From Janthinobacterium sp. LM6 (GTDB lineage Bacteria; Pseudomonadota; Gammaproteobacteria; Burkholderiales; Burkholderiaceae_D), in assembly GCF_002002885.1 (NCBI RefSeq), contig NZ_CP019510.1, positions 6,200,001 through 6,264,000 of the forward strand: a stretch of DNA of 64,000 nucleotides, written 5' to 3'. Within the stretch, counting starts at the first letter, position 1. Each line of letters starts with the position of its first letter. The translations under genes and the position numbers were made by a program. Below, piece by piece: positions 37,747 through 54,995 of the stretch. The notes below the pieces were generated by a model. That model did no database searches, was not told the origin of the DNA, and was given only the letters and a program-made list of their open reading frames with translations.

Positions 37747-37896
37747 TAACTTGTACTGACGGTTGCTCCCGATTGGGCAGCAGCGTCATGAATCTGGAAG
37801 AAGTAGGATTATGTATTGAGGTATTACTTGGGTAATGATTGCGATCAACATTCACGCAACATGTACTTTCTCATCCTCTGTACCTGCTAAGGTTAT

Positions 37897-40789
<2,893 letters not shown>

Positions 40790-41038
40790 TAACGTTAGCC
40801 TCTGATTACCTAAATAATCAAAGAGCGCTACAGGGATAAGAAAGTACAACGTTGTTGCTTGTTTGTTGATACATACAATCATTACCCATCGATTCGCTTT
40901 TTACGGCAAACCGATCAATAAATAATCTTTACTTCTTCCAGATTGTTAAAGAACGAAACAGCTTTGATCGCTAAAAGATCAAACCTAAATTTAATCACCA
41001 CTGTGATTAACTTACGTTTGTACTTTCGAGTAAAACTT

Positions 41039-41114
41039 TGGTGGAGGATGACGGGATCGAACCGACGACCCCCTGCTTGCAAAGCAGGTGCTCTCCCAGC
41101 TGAGCTAATCCCCC
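41039..41114 (-). tRNA. tRNA-Ala(TGC), operon 1
   Basis: 76 nt with encoded CCA. Starts GGGGGATTAGCTCAGCTGGG, anticodon loop CTTTGCAAG, T-loop GGTTCGATCC. In the 16S-23S spacer, after tRNA-Ile. Confidence 0.97.
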
Positions 41115-41133
41115 TGAGATTTTACTAATTAGC

Positions 41134-41210
41134 TGGTAGGGCTGGTTGGACTCGAACCAACGACCCCCGCGTTATCAACACGGTGCTCTAACCAGCTGAG
41201 CTACAGCCCC
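41134..41210 (-). tRNA. tRNA-Ile(GAT), operon 1
   Basis: 77 nt with encoded CCA. Starts GGGGCTGTAGCTCAGCTGG, anticodon loop TTGATAAC, T-loop GGTTCGAGTCC. First tRNA of the 16S-23S spacer. Confidence 0.97.
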
Positions 41211-41305
41211 AACGCGGAACTACTACGACTACTGTTTCTTCTTAATTAAACAGCCGATAAGTGTGAACATTTGATGCGTGAATCATTACTGATTCGTGCA
41301 AACTC

Positions 41306-42839
<1,534 letters not shown>

Positions 42840-43252
42840 AATCTCTGTTACTTTGCCGTTTTACCGGCACCGTCTTGCGACGGGTCGCTCACTCAAAAAA
42901 CTGACAGGCCACTACTTTCGTAGCGCCTATTTCATTATTTCTTGTGAACATTTGATATATTTTAAGTATTACAGCAATCCGAAGATCGCTGCTGCACTTA
43001 CATCAAATGTCCACACTTATCGACTGTTAATTGTTAAAGAACTGTATTCGGTACTGCTTATTTACCACTCTCGCGCTATCGACAAAGCGTTGTGTTTGTC
43101 AGCTGCGAAGAAGGAAGAGTATGAAGCATTTCGCTAAATCCGTCAACACCTTCTTTTTACTACCCAGCCCCTGAAGGCTGTCCCTTTTGTGCCGCAAACT
43201 AGTGCGTCTCATTGGGGAGGCGAACTATAGCAAAGCCACTCACAGGCAGCAA
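42840..43252 (-). promoter_or_regulatory. rRNA operon 1 promoter and leader
   Basis: On the minus strand: -35 TTGCTG (43252-43247), 17-base spacer, -10 TATAGT (43229-43224) and a C-rich discriminator. The leader holds a GACAAA/TTTGTC hairpin (about 43080-43099), a boxA-like GTTCTTTAACAAT (near 43043-43031), the 16S processing strand (43026-43001), a second copy of part of it (42956-42944) and a GAAA-loop hairpin (42928-42906). No protein gene is seen. Confidence 0.75.
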
Positions 43253-43255
43253 GCT

Positions 43256-44335
43256 TTATTTCAGCAATTCGGCAACCGCCATGCCGACATCCGTCGTACT
43301 GGCGCTGCCACCCATGTCTGGCGTACGCGGACCATGCTCAAGCACCTGCTCGATGGCCCGCACAATCGCATCATGCGCCGCCGTGTAATTGGCATCGCCA
43401 TTGCCGAGGAAGTCCAGCATCATGGCGCCCGACCAGATCATGCCGATCGGATTGGCGATATTCTGGCCATAGATATCGGGGGCGGAACCGTGCACCGGCT
43501 CGAAAACGGAAGGAAAAGTCCGCTCCGGATTGATATTGGCCGACGGTGCGATGGCAATCGTCCCCGTGCAGGCGGGCCCCAGGTCGGACAGGATGTCGCC
43601 AAACAGATTCGAAGCGACCACCACGTCGAAGCGTTCAGGGCTCAATACAAAGCGGGCCGCCAGGATGTCGATATGGTATTTATCCCAGCGGACATCGGGA
43701 AAGCTCGGGCCCATGGCTTCCACCCGCTCATCCCAATACGGCATGCTGATGGCGATGCCATTTGATTTCGTGGCCGATGTCAGGTGTTTTTTAGGCCGGC
43801 TTTGCGCCAGCTCAAACGCATACTTCAGGATACGGTCGACACCCTTGCGCGTAAAAACGGATTCCTGCAGCACCGTTTCGCGTTCCGTCCCCTCGAACAT
43901 GCGCCCACCCACGGATGAATACTCTCCTTCCGTATTTTCACGCACCACATAAAAATCGATATCACCTGGCTTCTTGTTCGCCAGCGGGCACGGCACACCA
44001 GGCATCAAGCGCACGGGACGCAGATTCACGTATTCGTCGAATTCGCGGCGGAATTTCAGCAGCGAGCCCCATAAGGAGATGTGGTCGGGTACCTTGTCCG
44101 GCCAGCCCACAGCGCCAAAGTAGATGGCATCGAAATCCTTGAGCTGGGCAAACCAGTCCGAGGGCATCATTTGCCCGTGTTCCAGGTAATAATCGCAATT
44201 GGCCCATGCCATCGTCGTGAACTGCAGGTCGATATTGAAACGGCGCGCGGCGGCCTCGACGACACGCAGCCCTTCCGGCATGACTTCATTGCCGATGCCG
44301 TCGCCGGCGATGACTGCGATTCGGTGTGCGGGCAT
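43256..44335 (-). CDS. dmlA: Tartrate dehydrogenase / D-malate dehydrogenase (decarboxylating)
   Basis: 359 residues. NAD-dependent beta-decarboxylating dehydrogenase of the IMDH/IPMDH family acting on D-malate or tartrate. Seen: IAVIAGDGIGNEVMPEGLRV, FGAVGWPDKVPDHISLWG (TTUC-type in place of the IPMDH pattern), YVVRENTEGEYSSVGGR, and NLFGDILSDL with the metal-binding Asp. The start at 44335 has AGGAG upstream. Divergent from a LysR gene, as dmlA is from dmlR in E. coli. Its stop is four bases from the -35 of rRNA operon 1. Confidence 0.9.
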   Translation of the reverse strand: MPAHRIAVIAGDGIGNEVMPEGLRVVEAAARRFNIDLQFTTMAWANCDYYLEHGQMMPSDWFAQLKDFDAIYFGAVGWPDKVPDHISLWGSLLKFRREFDEYVNLRPVRLMPGVPCPLANKKPGDIDFYVVRENTEGEYSSVGGRMFEGTERETVLQESVFTRKGVDRILKYAFELAQSRPKKHLTSATKSNGIAISMPYWDERVEAMGPSFPDVRWDKYHIDILAARFVLSPERFDVVVASNLFGDILSDLGPACTGTIAIAPSANINPERTFPSVFEPVHGSAPDIYGQNIANPIGMIWSGAMMLDFLGNGDANYTAAHDAIVRAIEQVLEHGPRTPDMGGSASTTDVGMAVAELLK

Positions 44336-44351
44336 GGGGTTCTCCTGGTTA

Positions 44352-44373
44352 TAGATGGATGCTAGATGGATGC
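44352..44373. repeat. Perfect 11-bp tandem repeat in the dmlA leader
   Basis: TAGATGGATGC occurs twice in direct succession (44352-44362, 44363-44373), 17 bases upstream of the dmlA start and just before its ribosome site. Confidence 0.85.
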
Positions 44374-44394
44374 ATTGATGATACTGGCGCCGCA

Positions 44395-44434
44395 TGAGAA
44401 TACAATCAGGTAACTCATAACCCAAGTATTCACA
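44395..44434. promoter_or_regulatory. Inverted repeat in the dmlA-dmlR intergenic region
   Basis: TGAGAATAC (44395-44403) and GTATTCACA (44426-44434) are nine-base arms with one mismatch, 22 bases apart, between the divergent genes. It is a candidate LysR-regulator binding site. Confidence 0.35.
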
Positions 44435-44449
44435 TTTCGTGGTCAATCA

Positions 44450-45349
44450 ATGAAACATACACCGCTGCTGGAAGACTTACGCCTGTTTTGCCAGGTCGCC
44501 CATAAAACCAGCTTCGCCGGCACGGCCTTGGAACTGGGCATTTCCAAGGCCGTCGTCAGCAAGCGCATAGGCATGCTGGAAGCGGCACTGCAAGTACGGC
44601 TGTTGCACCGGACCACACGCCGGGTCAGCGTCACCGATCACGGCGAGATCGTGCGGCAATGGGCGCAGCGCATCCTGGAAGATGTCGAGCAAATGGGTGA
44701 GGCGGTAGCGCAGTCAAAACTGCAGCCGCAAGGCGTGCTGCGCATCTGCTCCAGTTCCGGTTTCGGACGCAACCGGCTCGGTCCTGCCCTATCCCAGCTG
44801 GCACGGCAGTATCCAGACCTGAAAATACAGCTGGAATTGCTCGACCGGCCCGTCGACCTGCTGGGCGAAGGTTTCGATCTCGACATTCGTATCGGCGTGG
44901 TCCATGAACCGGACCTGATCGCCCACCGTATTGCCAGCAACCAACGCGTACTGTGCGCCGCGCCCGCCTACCTGGCACGACGCGGAGCGCCGGACACCCT
45001 GGCGCAGCTGCGCGAGCATGACTGCATCGTCATTCGCGAACGCGACCAGGATGGGCGGCGCTGGAAACTGCAGGGGCCGCAAGGATTGGAAACGGTGAAG
45101 GTCGACGGGCCGCTATCGGCCAACAATGGCGAGATCGTCCATCAATGGGCGCTGGATGGCCATGGCATCATCTTGCGTTCGGCATGGGATGTGGAAAGCA
45201 GCCTGGCGCAAGGCAAGCTGCTGCGCATTTTGCCCGCGTATCAACAGGCGGCCGACGTGTGGGCGGTGACCACCTCCCGGCTGTCGAACTCGGCCAAGGT
45301 CAGGGCCTGCGTGCAGTTTCTGGAGCAATGGCTGCAAGCCCGCGCCTGA
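44450..45349 (+). CDS. dmlR: LysR-type regulator, DmlR-like
   Basis: 299 residues. N-terminal winged HTH (about 1-65: LFCQVAHKTSFAGTALELGI, then KRIGMLEAALQVRLLHRTTR) and a C-terminal periplasmic-binding-like effector domain with EGFDLDIRIGVVHEPDLIAH. The gene is divergent from dmlA, so it most likely activates it in response to D-malate or tartrate (established for E. coli DmlR, inferred here). Confidence 0.85.
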   Translation: MKHTPLLEDLRLFCQVAHKTSFAGTALELGISKAVVSKRIGMLEAALQVRLLHRTTRRVSVTDHGEIVRQWAQRILEDVEQMGEAVAQSKLQPQGVLRICSSSGFGRNRLGPALSQLARQYPDLKIQLELLDRPVDLLGEGFDLDIRIGVVHEPDLIAHRIASNQRVLCAAPAYLARRGAPDTLAQLREHDCIVIRERDQDGRRWKLQGPQGLETVKVDGPLSANNGEIVHQWALDGHGIILRSAWDVESSLAQGKLLRILPAYQQAADVWAVTTSRLSNSAKVRACVQFLEQWLQARA

Positions 45350-45366
45350 TAATCTACACCAGGTAT

Positions 45367-46857
45367 CTACACCAGGCGCGCCACATCTGGATACAGGCGC
45401 GCCAGGGTATCGGAGGTGATGGACGACAGGAGGGGCAGCACGCGCTCGGCGGCTTGCTCCGGCGACTTTTCCCGGCGCACGTCTTTCCACACCTCGGCCA
45501 GAGCAGCGTCATGGCGCGCTACCGCCTGCTCGACCTCATCCTGCCAGAAGGCCGGCGCTTCGCTTTCCACAAAGTTGCCGCGGCCACGGCCAAAATGCGC
45601 CACCGCCAGATAGCGCAGCACGCCCGCCACCACCAGGGTGCGCAGGAAAGCATCGGTAAATTGCATGGTGGGCTCGTTGCGGTCCGTGCCGGAATTAAAA
45701 CCCCAGGCGGCGCCCGCAAACGTCAATGCACCGACCACGCCGCCAAGCAAGGCCCCCGTGCCCAAGGTCAAGCCGCCGGAAATCAGGTCGGCCGACAGTC
45801 CCGTTGCCGCACCGGAAATCATGGCGCCCAACAACCCCGCTTGCGCCTTGTCGATCGGCGCGCGCACGGCGAAATTTTCCCGTATCCTGCTATTGATCTT
45901 ATGCGCATCGGTAGGATCGAGTTTGTGCAAGATCAACAGTTCACGCGTCGTTTCGCCGCTGTGCGTATTGAGGCGCGCTACCAGGCTGGCCATGGCCTTT
46001 TCCTGGCGTTGCTGCTCTGCATTCTTACCGATACCCACTACCTGCAAGGCCGATTTCAGCAAGCCCTTGGACGCCGGATCAATGGCTTCGCGATCCTGGG
46101 CTGCCATGACCAGCTGCGTGGCCAGCAAATGCATGGCCTGCTGAAAACGCGCCGTATTTTGCGCTTGCCAGACAGCAAACAAACGCGCGTAGCCAGCTTG
46201 CTGCGACTGCGGCAACAATTTACCCACGGCTTCGTAAAACACGCGCTCATGTACCCAGCAGCGGGCAAAGGCATCGAGCGCCAGGACGCCGCGCACGATC
46301 GGATACTGCTGCAAATGCTCGCGCCAGCGCGCCTGCTCGCCGAGCTCCTCATTGCCCGGACGCGGCGGCCCCATCTGATTGAGCAAGACCACCACGGGCT
46401 TATCCAGCCAGGCGAGGATTTTCATTTCCGCTGGCAAATAACCTGCATCCCGGGGATTTTCGGAAGAGTTGACCAGATACAGCACCACGTCAGCGGAGTC
46501 CTTGGCCGTGCGCAACGCTTGCTGGCTGAGCCAGAACGGACGGTCGCGGTAGCGGTCCAGCACTTCGCGCAGGAACCAGCCGATGGGATTGCCCGACTGC
46601 CCCAAGCGCTTGAGCAAGCGCACGGAGTCGCCAAAGCCTGGCGTATCCCACAATTGCAGGGCATCACCCTGCGGCGTCGCCAGCAAGGTATGCGATTCCG
46701 CAAACACGGTCACGTGGGCGGCGTCGCGCACTTCGCCGACATCCACGCCCACCAGGGTACGCGCCAGTGTCGTCTTGCCATTATTCGTGTGCGAAATCAG
46801 CGCGAACTGAATCTGCACCGCATCATCCTGCACATCTTTATTCACATTCACACTCAT
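45367..46857 (-). CDS. DUF3482-containing membrane GTPase
   Basis: 496 residues. N-terminal G domain: P-loop SHTNNGKTT (22-30; the first Gly is Ser), G3 DTPGFGD (71-77); the G4 NKxD is replaced by NQMG. The C-terminal half has glycine-rich hydrophobic stretches (GGLTLGTGALLGGVVGALTFAG), so it is membrane-associated. The DUF3482 family is uncharacterised. It overlaps the upstream DUF2868 gene by ATGA, and the two families are repeatedly neighbours in my memory. A 13-base duplication sits at its stop. Confidence 0.82.
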   Translation of the reverse strand: MSVNVNKDVQDDAVQIQFALISHTNNGKTTLARTLVGVDVGEVRDAAHVTVFAESHTLLATPQGDALQLWDTPGFGDSVRLLKRLGQSGNPIGWFLREVLDRYRDRPFWLSQQALRTAKDSADVVLYLVNSSENPRDAGYLPAEMKILAWLDKPVVVLLNQMGPPRPGNEELGEQARWREHLQQYPIVRGVLALDAFARCWVHERVFYEAVGKLLPQSQQAGYARLFAVWQAQNTARFQQAMHLLATQLVMAAQDREAIDPASKGLLKSALQVVGIGKNAEQQRQEKAMASLVARLNTHSGETTRELLILHKLDPTDAHKINSRIRENFAVRAPIDKAQAGLLGAMISGAATGLSADLISGGLTLGTGALLGGVVGALTFAGAAWGFNSGTDRNEPTMQFTDAFLRTLVVAGVLRYLAVAHFGRGRGNFVESEAPAFWQDEVEQAVARHDAALAEVWKDVRREKSPEQAAERVLPLLSSITSDTLARLYPDVARLV

Positions 46858-48332
46858 GCTGCTGCCGATACTTTCAGCCCGACACCAGCATCGAGCGGGT
46901 GCAAGGCAGGATTGAGCAAATTGACCAGGGTGGCCGTGGTTTTGTGGAACTGGCAGAATTGTTGCCACAAGGCGACTCGTTCCGCCAGGCGCGCGCCGTT
47001 ATCCGCCTGCTCGCCCGCACGCTCCAGGTAGCCGGACTCGTCGATCAGGACGGCGATGCCGCGTGTTGACGATTGCGCCAGGTAATCGAGGAAGGCGCCA
47101 TGATTTTCCTTTTCCGGCGTCGCCGTCAGGTTGAACAGCACGGCCGTGATATTGACTTGCGGATCATTCAGGTCCGTGCCACGCAGGACGTCCTGCGGCT
47201 CTTCGCCATACGACGTCGACGGACGCAGCATCATGCGGCCTTGCTCACCGAACAACATGAGGGCGAGTTGCCCCAGGCCCTTGTGGCGCGCCTCATCGAC
47301 AGTAAAGCTGTATGGCAAGACGCGCAACATGCCGCCCGTGGCCACGCCGATGCTTTCATTGAGCTTGCGGAAATACGGTTGATCGAGATCCAGCGGAAAG
47401 TGCCTGGTCAGGCGCGCGGCGCGCCAGTTGTTGACCAATGCCAGGATCAGGCGGGGAACGACCACCAGCAGAAAGATGGTTGCCGCATACAAATGCACCC
47501 AACGGGCGCCACCTTCGACGGTGGTCGTTTGCGGGAAACGCAGCGCTTCGATTTCCGCCAGCGAAAAGCCTTGCAAATGAAATAGGGCAATAGCCGGCGC
47601 AAACAGGGTTGAAAGCAGGCTGTGTACCTGGCTGGCACTCAAAAAGGTGCTTTCCCAACCTGCTGCGTATTGCGACAGGAAACCGCGCGCATACAACGAG
47701 GCGACGGCGCCGATGGCAAACATGGCGGCGCTCAGGTGGATGGTACGGCTCAGGCGCGCGGCCGTCAGCTTGGAGCTCAGGTGCGCCCATTCCCCCATGA
47801 AGCTGAGCAAACCCGAGGACAAGGCGTGCGGCAACTTGCGCGGCAAGGCCAGGCGGCCCACGCTCAGGTGGCGCACCAGTCCCGCCTTCGGCCAGCCGAG
47901 GGCATGCGAGGGGATGCATAGCCAGATCAGCAAGCCCAGGTAGACCAGCACGTTCCACGCGATGATCAGCAGCAAGGGCGCCGACAACAGATCCACACGA
48001 TGGGGATCCGTGATGCGGTCGAGCCCGGCGCCCAGCAGCAGTGCCAGCAGGGGCAAGGTCAGCGCCAGGGTTTTCATGCCGTTACGGCATTTCGCGAAAG
48101 CGGCAAAGGCGGGCGTGCGTTCGGTGATGCGCTTGAGGATCAACTCGGAGCGCTGCTGCAGGAAATCGTCACCCGTCACTTCGGCCTGTTTGCCCGAAGC
48201 TTGCCACTGCGCAAGCTCACGCGCGCTGCGGCTGGCATACATGCGGTCATCCTCGCTGAGGACTTCTTTTTTCTGGTCGGCCGTCTCGATAGCACGGACC
48301 AATACCACTTCTCTCGCAATCTGCTCGTTCAT
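46854..48332 (-). CDS. DUF2868 membrane protein, partner of DUF3482 GTPase
   Basis: 492 residues. Soluble N-terminal region (1-95), then about four to five membrane helices (ALTLPLLALLLGAGL; LLLIIAWNVLVYLGLLIWL; ATIFLLVVVPRLILALV) and a cytosolic C-terminal domain (RVLPYSFTVDEARHKGLGQL onward). Function unknown; coupling to the GTPase suggests a regulated membrane device. Confidence 0.8.
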   Translation of the reverse strand: MNEQIAREVVLVRAIETADQKKEVLSEDDRMYASRSARELAQWQASGKQAEVTGDDFLQQRSELILKRITERTPAFAAFAKCRNGMKTLALTLPLLALLLGAGLDRITDPHRVDLLSAPLLLIIAWNVLVYLGLLIWLCIPSHALGWPKAGLVRHLSVGRLALPRKLPHALSSGLLSFMGEWAHLSSKLTAARLSRTIHLSAAMFAIGAVASLYARGFLSQYAAGWESTFLSASQVHSLLSTLFAPAIALFHLQGFSLAEIEALRFPQTTTVEGGARWVHLYAATIFLLVVVPRLILALVNNWRAARLTRHFPLDLDQPYFRKLNESIGVATGGMLRVLPYSFTVDEARHKGLGQLALMLFGEQGRMMLRPSTSYGEEPQDVLRGTDLNDPQVNITAVLFNLTATPEKENHGAFLDYLAQSSTRGIAVLIDESGYLERAGEQADNGARLAERVALWQQFCQFHKTTATLVNLLNPALHPLDAGVGLKVSAAA

Positions 48333-48394
48333 GGTGCTCCTGTTTTTGTATGAAACGACAACTAGACAGGCAGATTGTGACGTACTTTTATGTT

Positions 48395-49096
48395 TCAGGC
48401 CAACGCGTCCTCGGCCCGGAGCAGATTATGCAGCAGATATATCAGGAAAGAGGCGATCCAGGCAGACCACAAGGTGTGCGTGAAAAATTGCGTACCTTGC
48501 AACTGTTGCTGCCAGCCTGCCACCAAACCGCACAGTAGCATGACACCAGCGAGCAGAAGCGCCGTGCGCGGCCGTCCGGGCAGGCAAAACAATGGCAAGG
48601 CCAGCATCCACCAGGCAGTGTTCGTCTGCATGGTGGGCAGGCAAACCATGGCAGATGCATTGGCGGGCAATGTTTCCAGCAGGCGCGTGTATGGCGCCAG
48701 TCCGCCATAGCGCAGCAAATCCGTGGGACAGGGCACATCGCTGAAGGAAGAGAGCAAATAAATGCTTAACGGCACCAAGACGACCGACAGAGCCACGACG
48801 CGCAAGGCGCTGCGGCGTGAAGCAAGCCGAGCCAGCGGATGCAAGGTGTCCCAGATGGCCAAGCAGATCAAGGCGGAGCCAAGCGAGATCATGCCGAGCT
48901 GGAAATTGCCCGCCAACGCGCTGCCCGTGCCGGCAAATTGCCCACGCGTCCCGTCGAACATGCTGTCGGCGATCATGAGATCGAGGTTGCTGTAATTGCC
49001 GATCCAGAGTATCAGCATGGCCGACAGCATCAAGATACTATCGATGCCTTTGAGAGTTTTGACGAGTTTAAGCTTGGCCAACATGGATGCACACAT
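48395..49096 (-). CDS. Degenerate PAP2-superfamily membrane protein
   Basis: 233 residues with about five or six membrane helices. The order of conserved blocks is that of PAP2 phosphatases: CPTDLLRYGGLAPYTRLLE (123-141), the block where PSGH/PAGH is expected (CLPTMQTNTAW, 152-162), and GTQFFTHTLWSAW with His207. The middle block lacks its conserved His, so activity is doubtful. Start could be the ATG at 49084. Separate from the DUF2868 gene by 62 bases. Confidence 0.6.
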   Translation of the reverse strand: MCASMLAKLKLVKTLKGIDSILMLSAMLILWIGNYSNLDLMIADSMFDGTRGQFAGTGSALAGNFQLGMISLGSALICLAIWDTLHPLARLASRRSALRVVALSVVLVPLSIYLLSSFSDVPCPTDLLRYGGLAPYTRLLETLPANASAMVCLPTMQTNTAWWMLALPLFCLPGRPRTALLLAGVMLLCGLVAGWQQQLQGTQFFTHTLWSAWIASFLIYLLHNLLRAEDALA

Positions 49097-49328
49097 TTAC
49101 TTGATGGGATGAAAGGGACTGACCGCCCAAGGGCGGCAGCCATGCAAGTCATCGTACAGTGTGAATATGAAGAGAACATGACGGTGCCCGCAGTTAGCAA
49201 CATGGACCGGGCGAGATAGGCATTTTGCAGCACACTCACCCCCGTAAAAAGTCCTCACGAGCGATAACTTCGCGCAACTTCGCCGTACGCACGACAAAAA
49301 GCCCGCACCAGGTAAAACCAGCGGACGT

Positions 49329-49359
49329 AAAAAAACCCCAACCGGATCACCGGAAGGGG
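49329..49359 (-). terminator. Terminator of rRNA operon 2
   Basis: Minus strand CCCC-TT-CCGG-TGAT-CCGG-TT-GGGG followed by seven T, just beyond the 5S gene. The rest of the gap from 49097 holds no recognisable gene. Confidence 0.82.
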
Positions 49360-49374
49360 TTTTTTCGAATAACA

Positions 49375-49490
49375 AGCCTGACGATAACCTACTTTCACAC
49401 TGGTTGCAGCACTATCATCGGCGCAAAGTTGTTTCACGGTCCTGTTCGGGATGGGAAGGGGTGGGACCAACTTGCTATGGTCATCAGGCA
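49375..49490 (-). rRNA. rrf: 5S ribosomal RNA (operon 2)
   Basis: 116 nt, identical by eye to the operon 1 copy, same 5'-TGCCTGATGACC start and complementary 3' end. Confidence 0.95.
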
Positions 49491-49639
49491 TAACTTGTAC
49501 TGACGGTTGCTCCCGATTGGGCAGCAGCGTCATGAATCTGGAAGAAGTATTGGTATTTATTGAGGTGTTACTTGGGTAATGACTGCGATCAACAACACGC
49601 AACATGTACTTTCTCATCCTCTGTACCTGCTAAGGTTAT

Positions 49640-52518
<2,879 letters not shown>

Positions 52519-52752
52519 TAACGTTAGCCTCTTCATTCTTTCAAATGAAAAGAGCGCTACAGGGATAAGAAAGTACAACGTTGTTGCTTGTTTGTTGATA
52601 CATACAATCATTACCCATCGATTTACCTTTTACGGCAAACCGATCAATAAATAATCTTTACTTCTTCCAGATTGTTAAAGAACGAAACAGCTTTGATCGC
52701 TAAAAGATCAAATCTAAACCCACAGGCTTACATTTGTACTTTCGGTAAAACG

Positions 52753-52828
52753 TGGTGGAGGATGACGGGATCGAACCGACGACCCCCTGCTTGCAAAGCA
52801 GGTGCTCTCCCAGCTGAGCTAATCCCCC
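52753..52828 (-). tRNA. tRNA-Ala(TGC), operon 2
   Basis: 76 nt, same sequence as in operon 1, CCA encoded. Confidence 0.97.
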
Positions 52829-52844
52829 TGTGGGTATTACATAC

Positions 52845-52873
52845 TGGTAGGTCTGGCTGGACTAGCGTCCACC
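52845..52873 (-). pseudogene. tRNA-Ile 3'-end-like remnant
   Basis: Plus-strand TGGTAGGTCTGGCTGGACTA resembles the 3' part of the neighbouring tRNA-Ile (TGGTAGGGCTGGTTGGACTC), including the encoded CCA and T-arm. It is absent from operon 1. The rest of a tRNA is not present. Confidence 0.5.
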
Positions 52874-52895
52874 TTACCTCCGGGTCTGTTTTTAC

Positions 52896-52972
52896 TGGTA
52901 GGGCTGGTTGGACTCGAACCAACGACCCCCGCGTTATCAACACGGTGCTCTAACCAGCTGAGCTACAGCCCC
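52896..52972 (-). tRNA. tRNA-Ile(GAT), operon 2
   Basis: 77 nt, same sequence as in operon 1, CCA encoded. Confidence 0.97.
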
Positions 52973-53069
52973 AACGCGGTGCTACTACGACTACTGTTTC
53001 TTCTCTTACTAACAGCCGATAAGTGTGAACATTTGATGCGTGAACCAGTTACCTGATTCGTGCAAACTC

Positions 53070-54603
<1,534 letters not shown>

Positions 54604-54988
54604 AATCTCTGTTACTTTGCCGTTTTACCGGCACCGTCTTGCGACGGGTCGCTCACTCAAAAAACTGACAGGCTACTTCCGAAGAAGTATCCTATTTCAT
54701 TATTTCTTGTGAACATTTGATATATTTTAAGTATTACAGCAATCCGAAGATCGCTGCTGCACTTACATCAAATGTCCACACTTATCGACTGTTAATTGTT
54801 AAAGAACTGTATTCGGCACTGCTTTCGCGCTATCGACAAAGCGTTGTGTTTGTCAGCTGCGAAGAAGGAAGAGTATGAAGCGTTTCGGCTAATTCGTCAA
54901 CCTTCTTTTTTCACCCTGCTTCACTCGGCATTTGCATGCGTCGTTCAGCGAGGGGGCGAATTATAGCCAAGCAACAGCGTGTCCGCAA
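54604..54988 (-). promoter_or_regulatory. rRNA operon 2 promoter and leader
   Basis: Minus strand -35 TTGCGG (54988-54983), 17-base spacer, consensus -10 TATAAT (54965-54960) and GC-rich discriminator. The leader has the same boxA, processing strand and hairpins as operon 1, but the small hairpin at 54670-54693 carries a TTCG loop. No protein gene is seen. Confidence 0.78.
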
Positions 54989-54995
54989 GAGCCAT

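Noticed and set aside
40939..41300. Possible additional tRNA in the operon 1 spacer
   Set aside because: Only tRNA-Ile and tRNA-Ala fold; the rest is boxA and processing-stem sequence.
45145..47031. 628-codon plus-strand ORF
   Set aside because: Begins inside dmlR in another frame and runs antisense to the GTPase gene.
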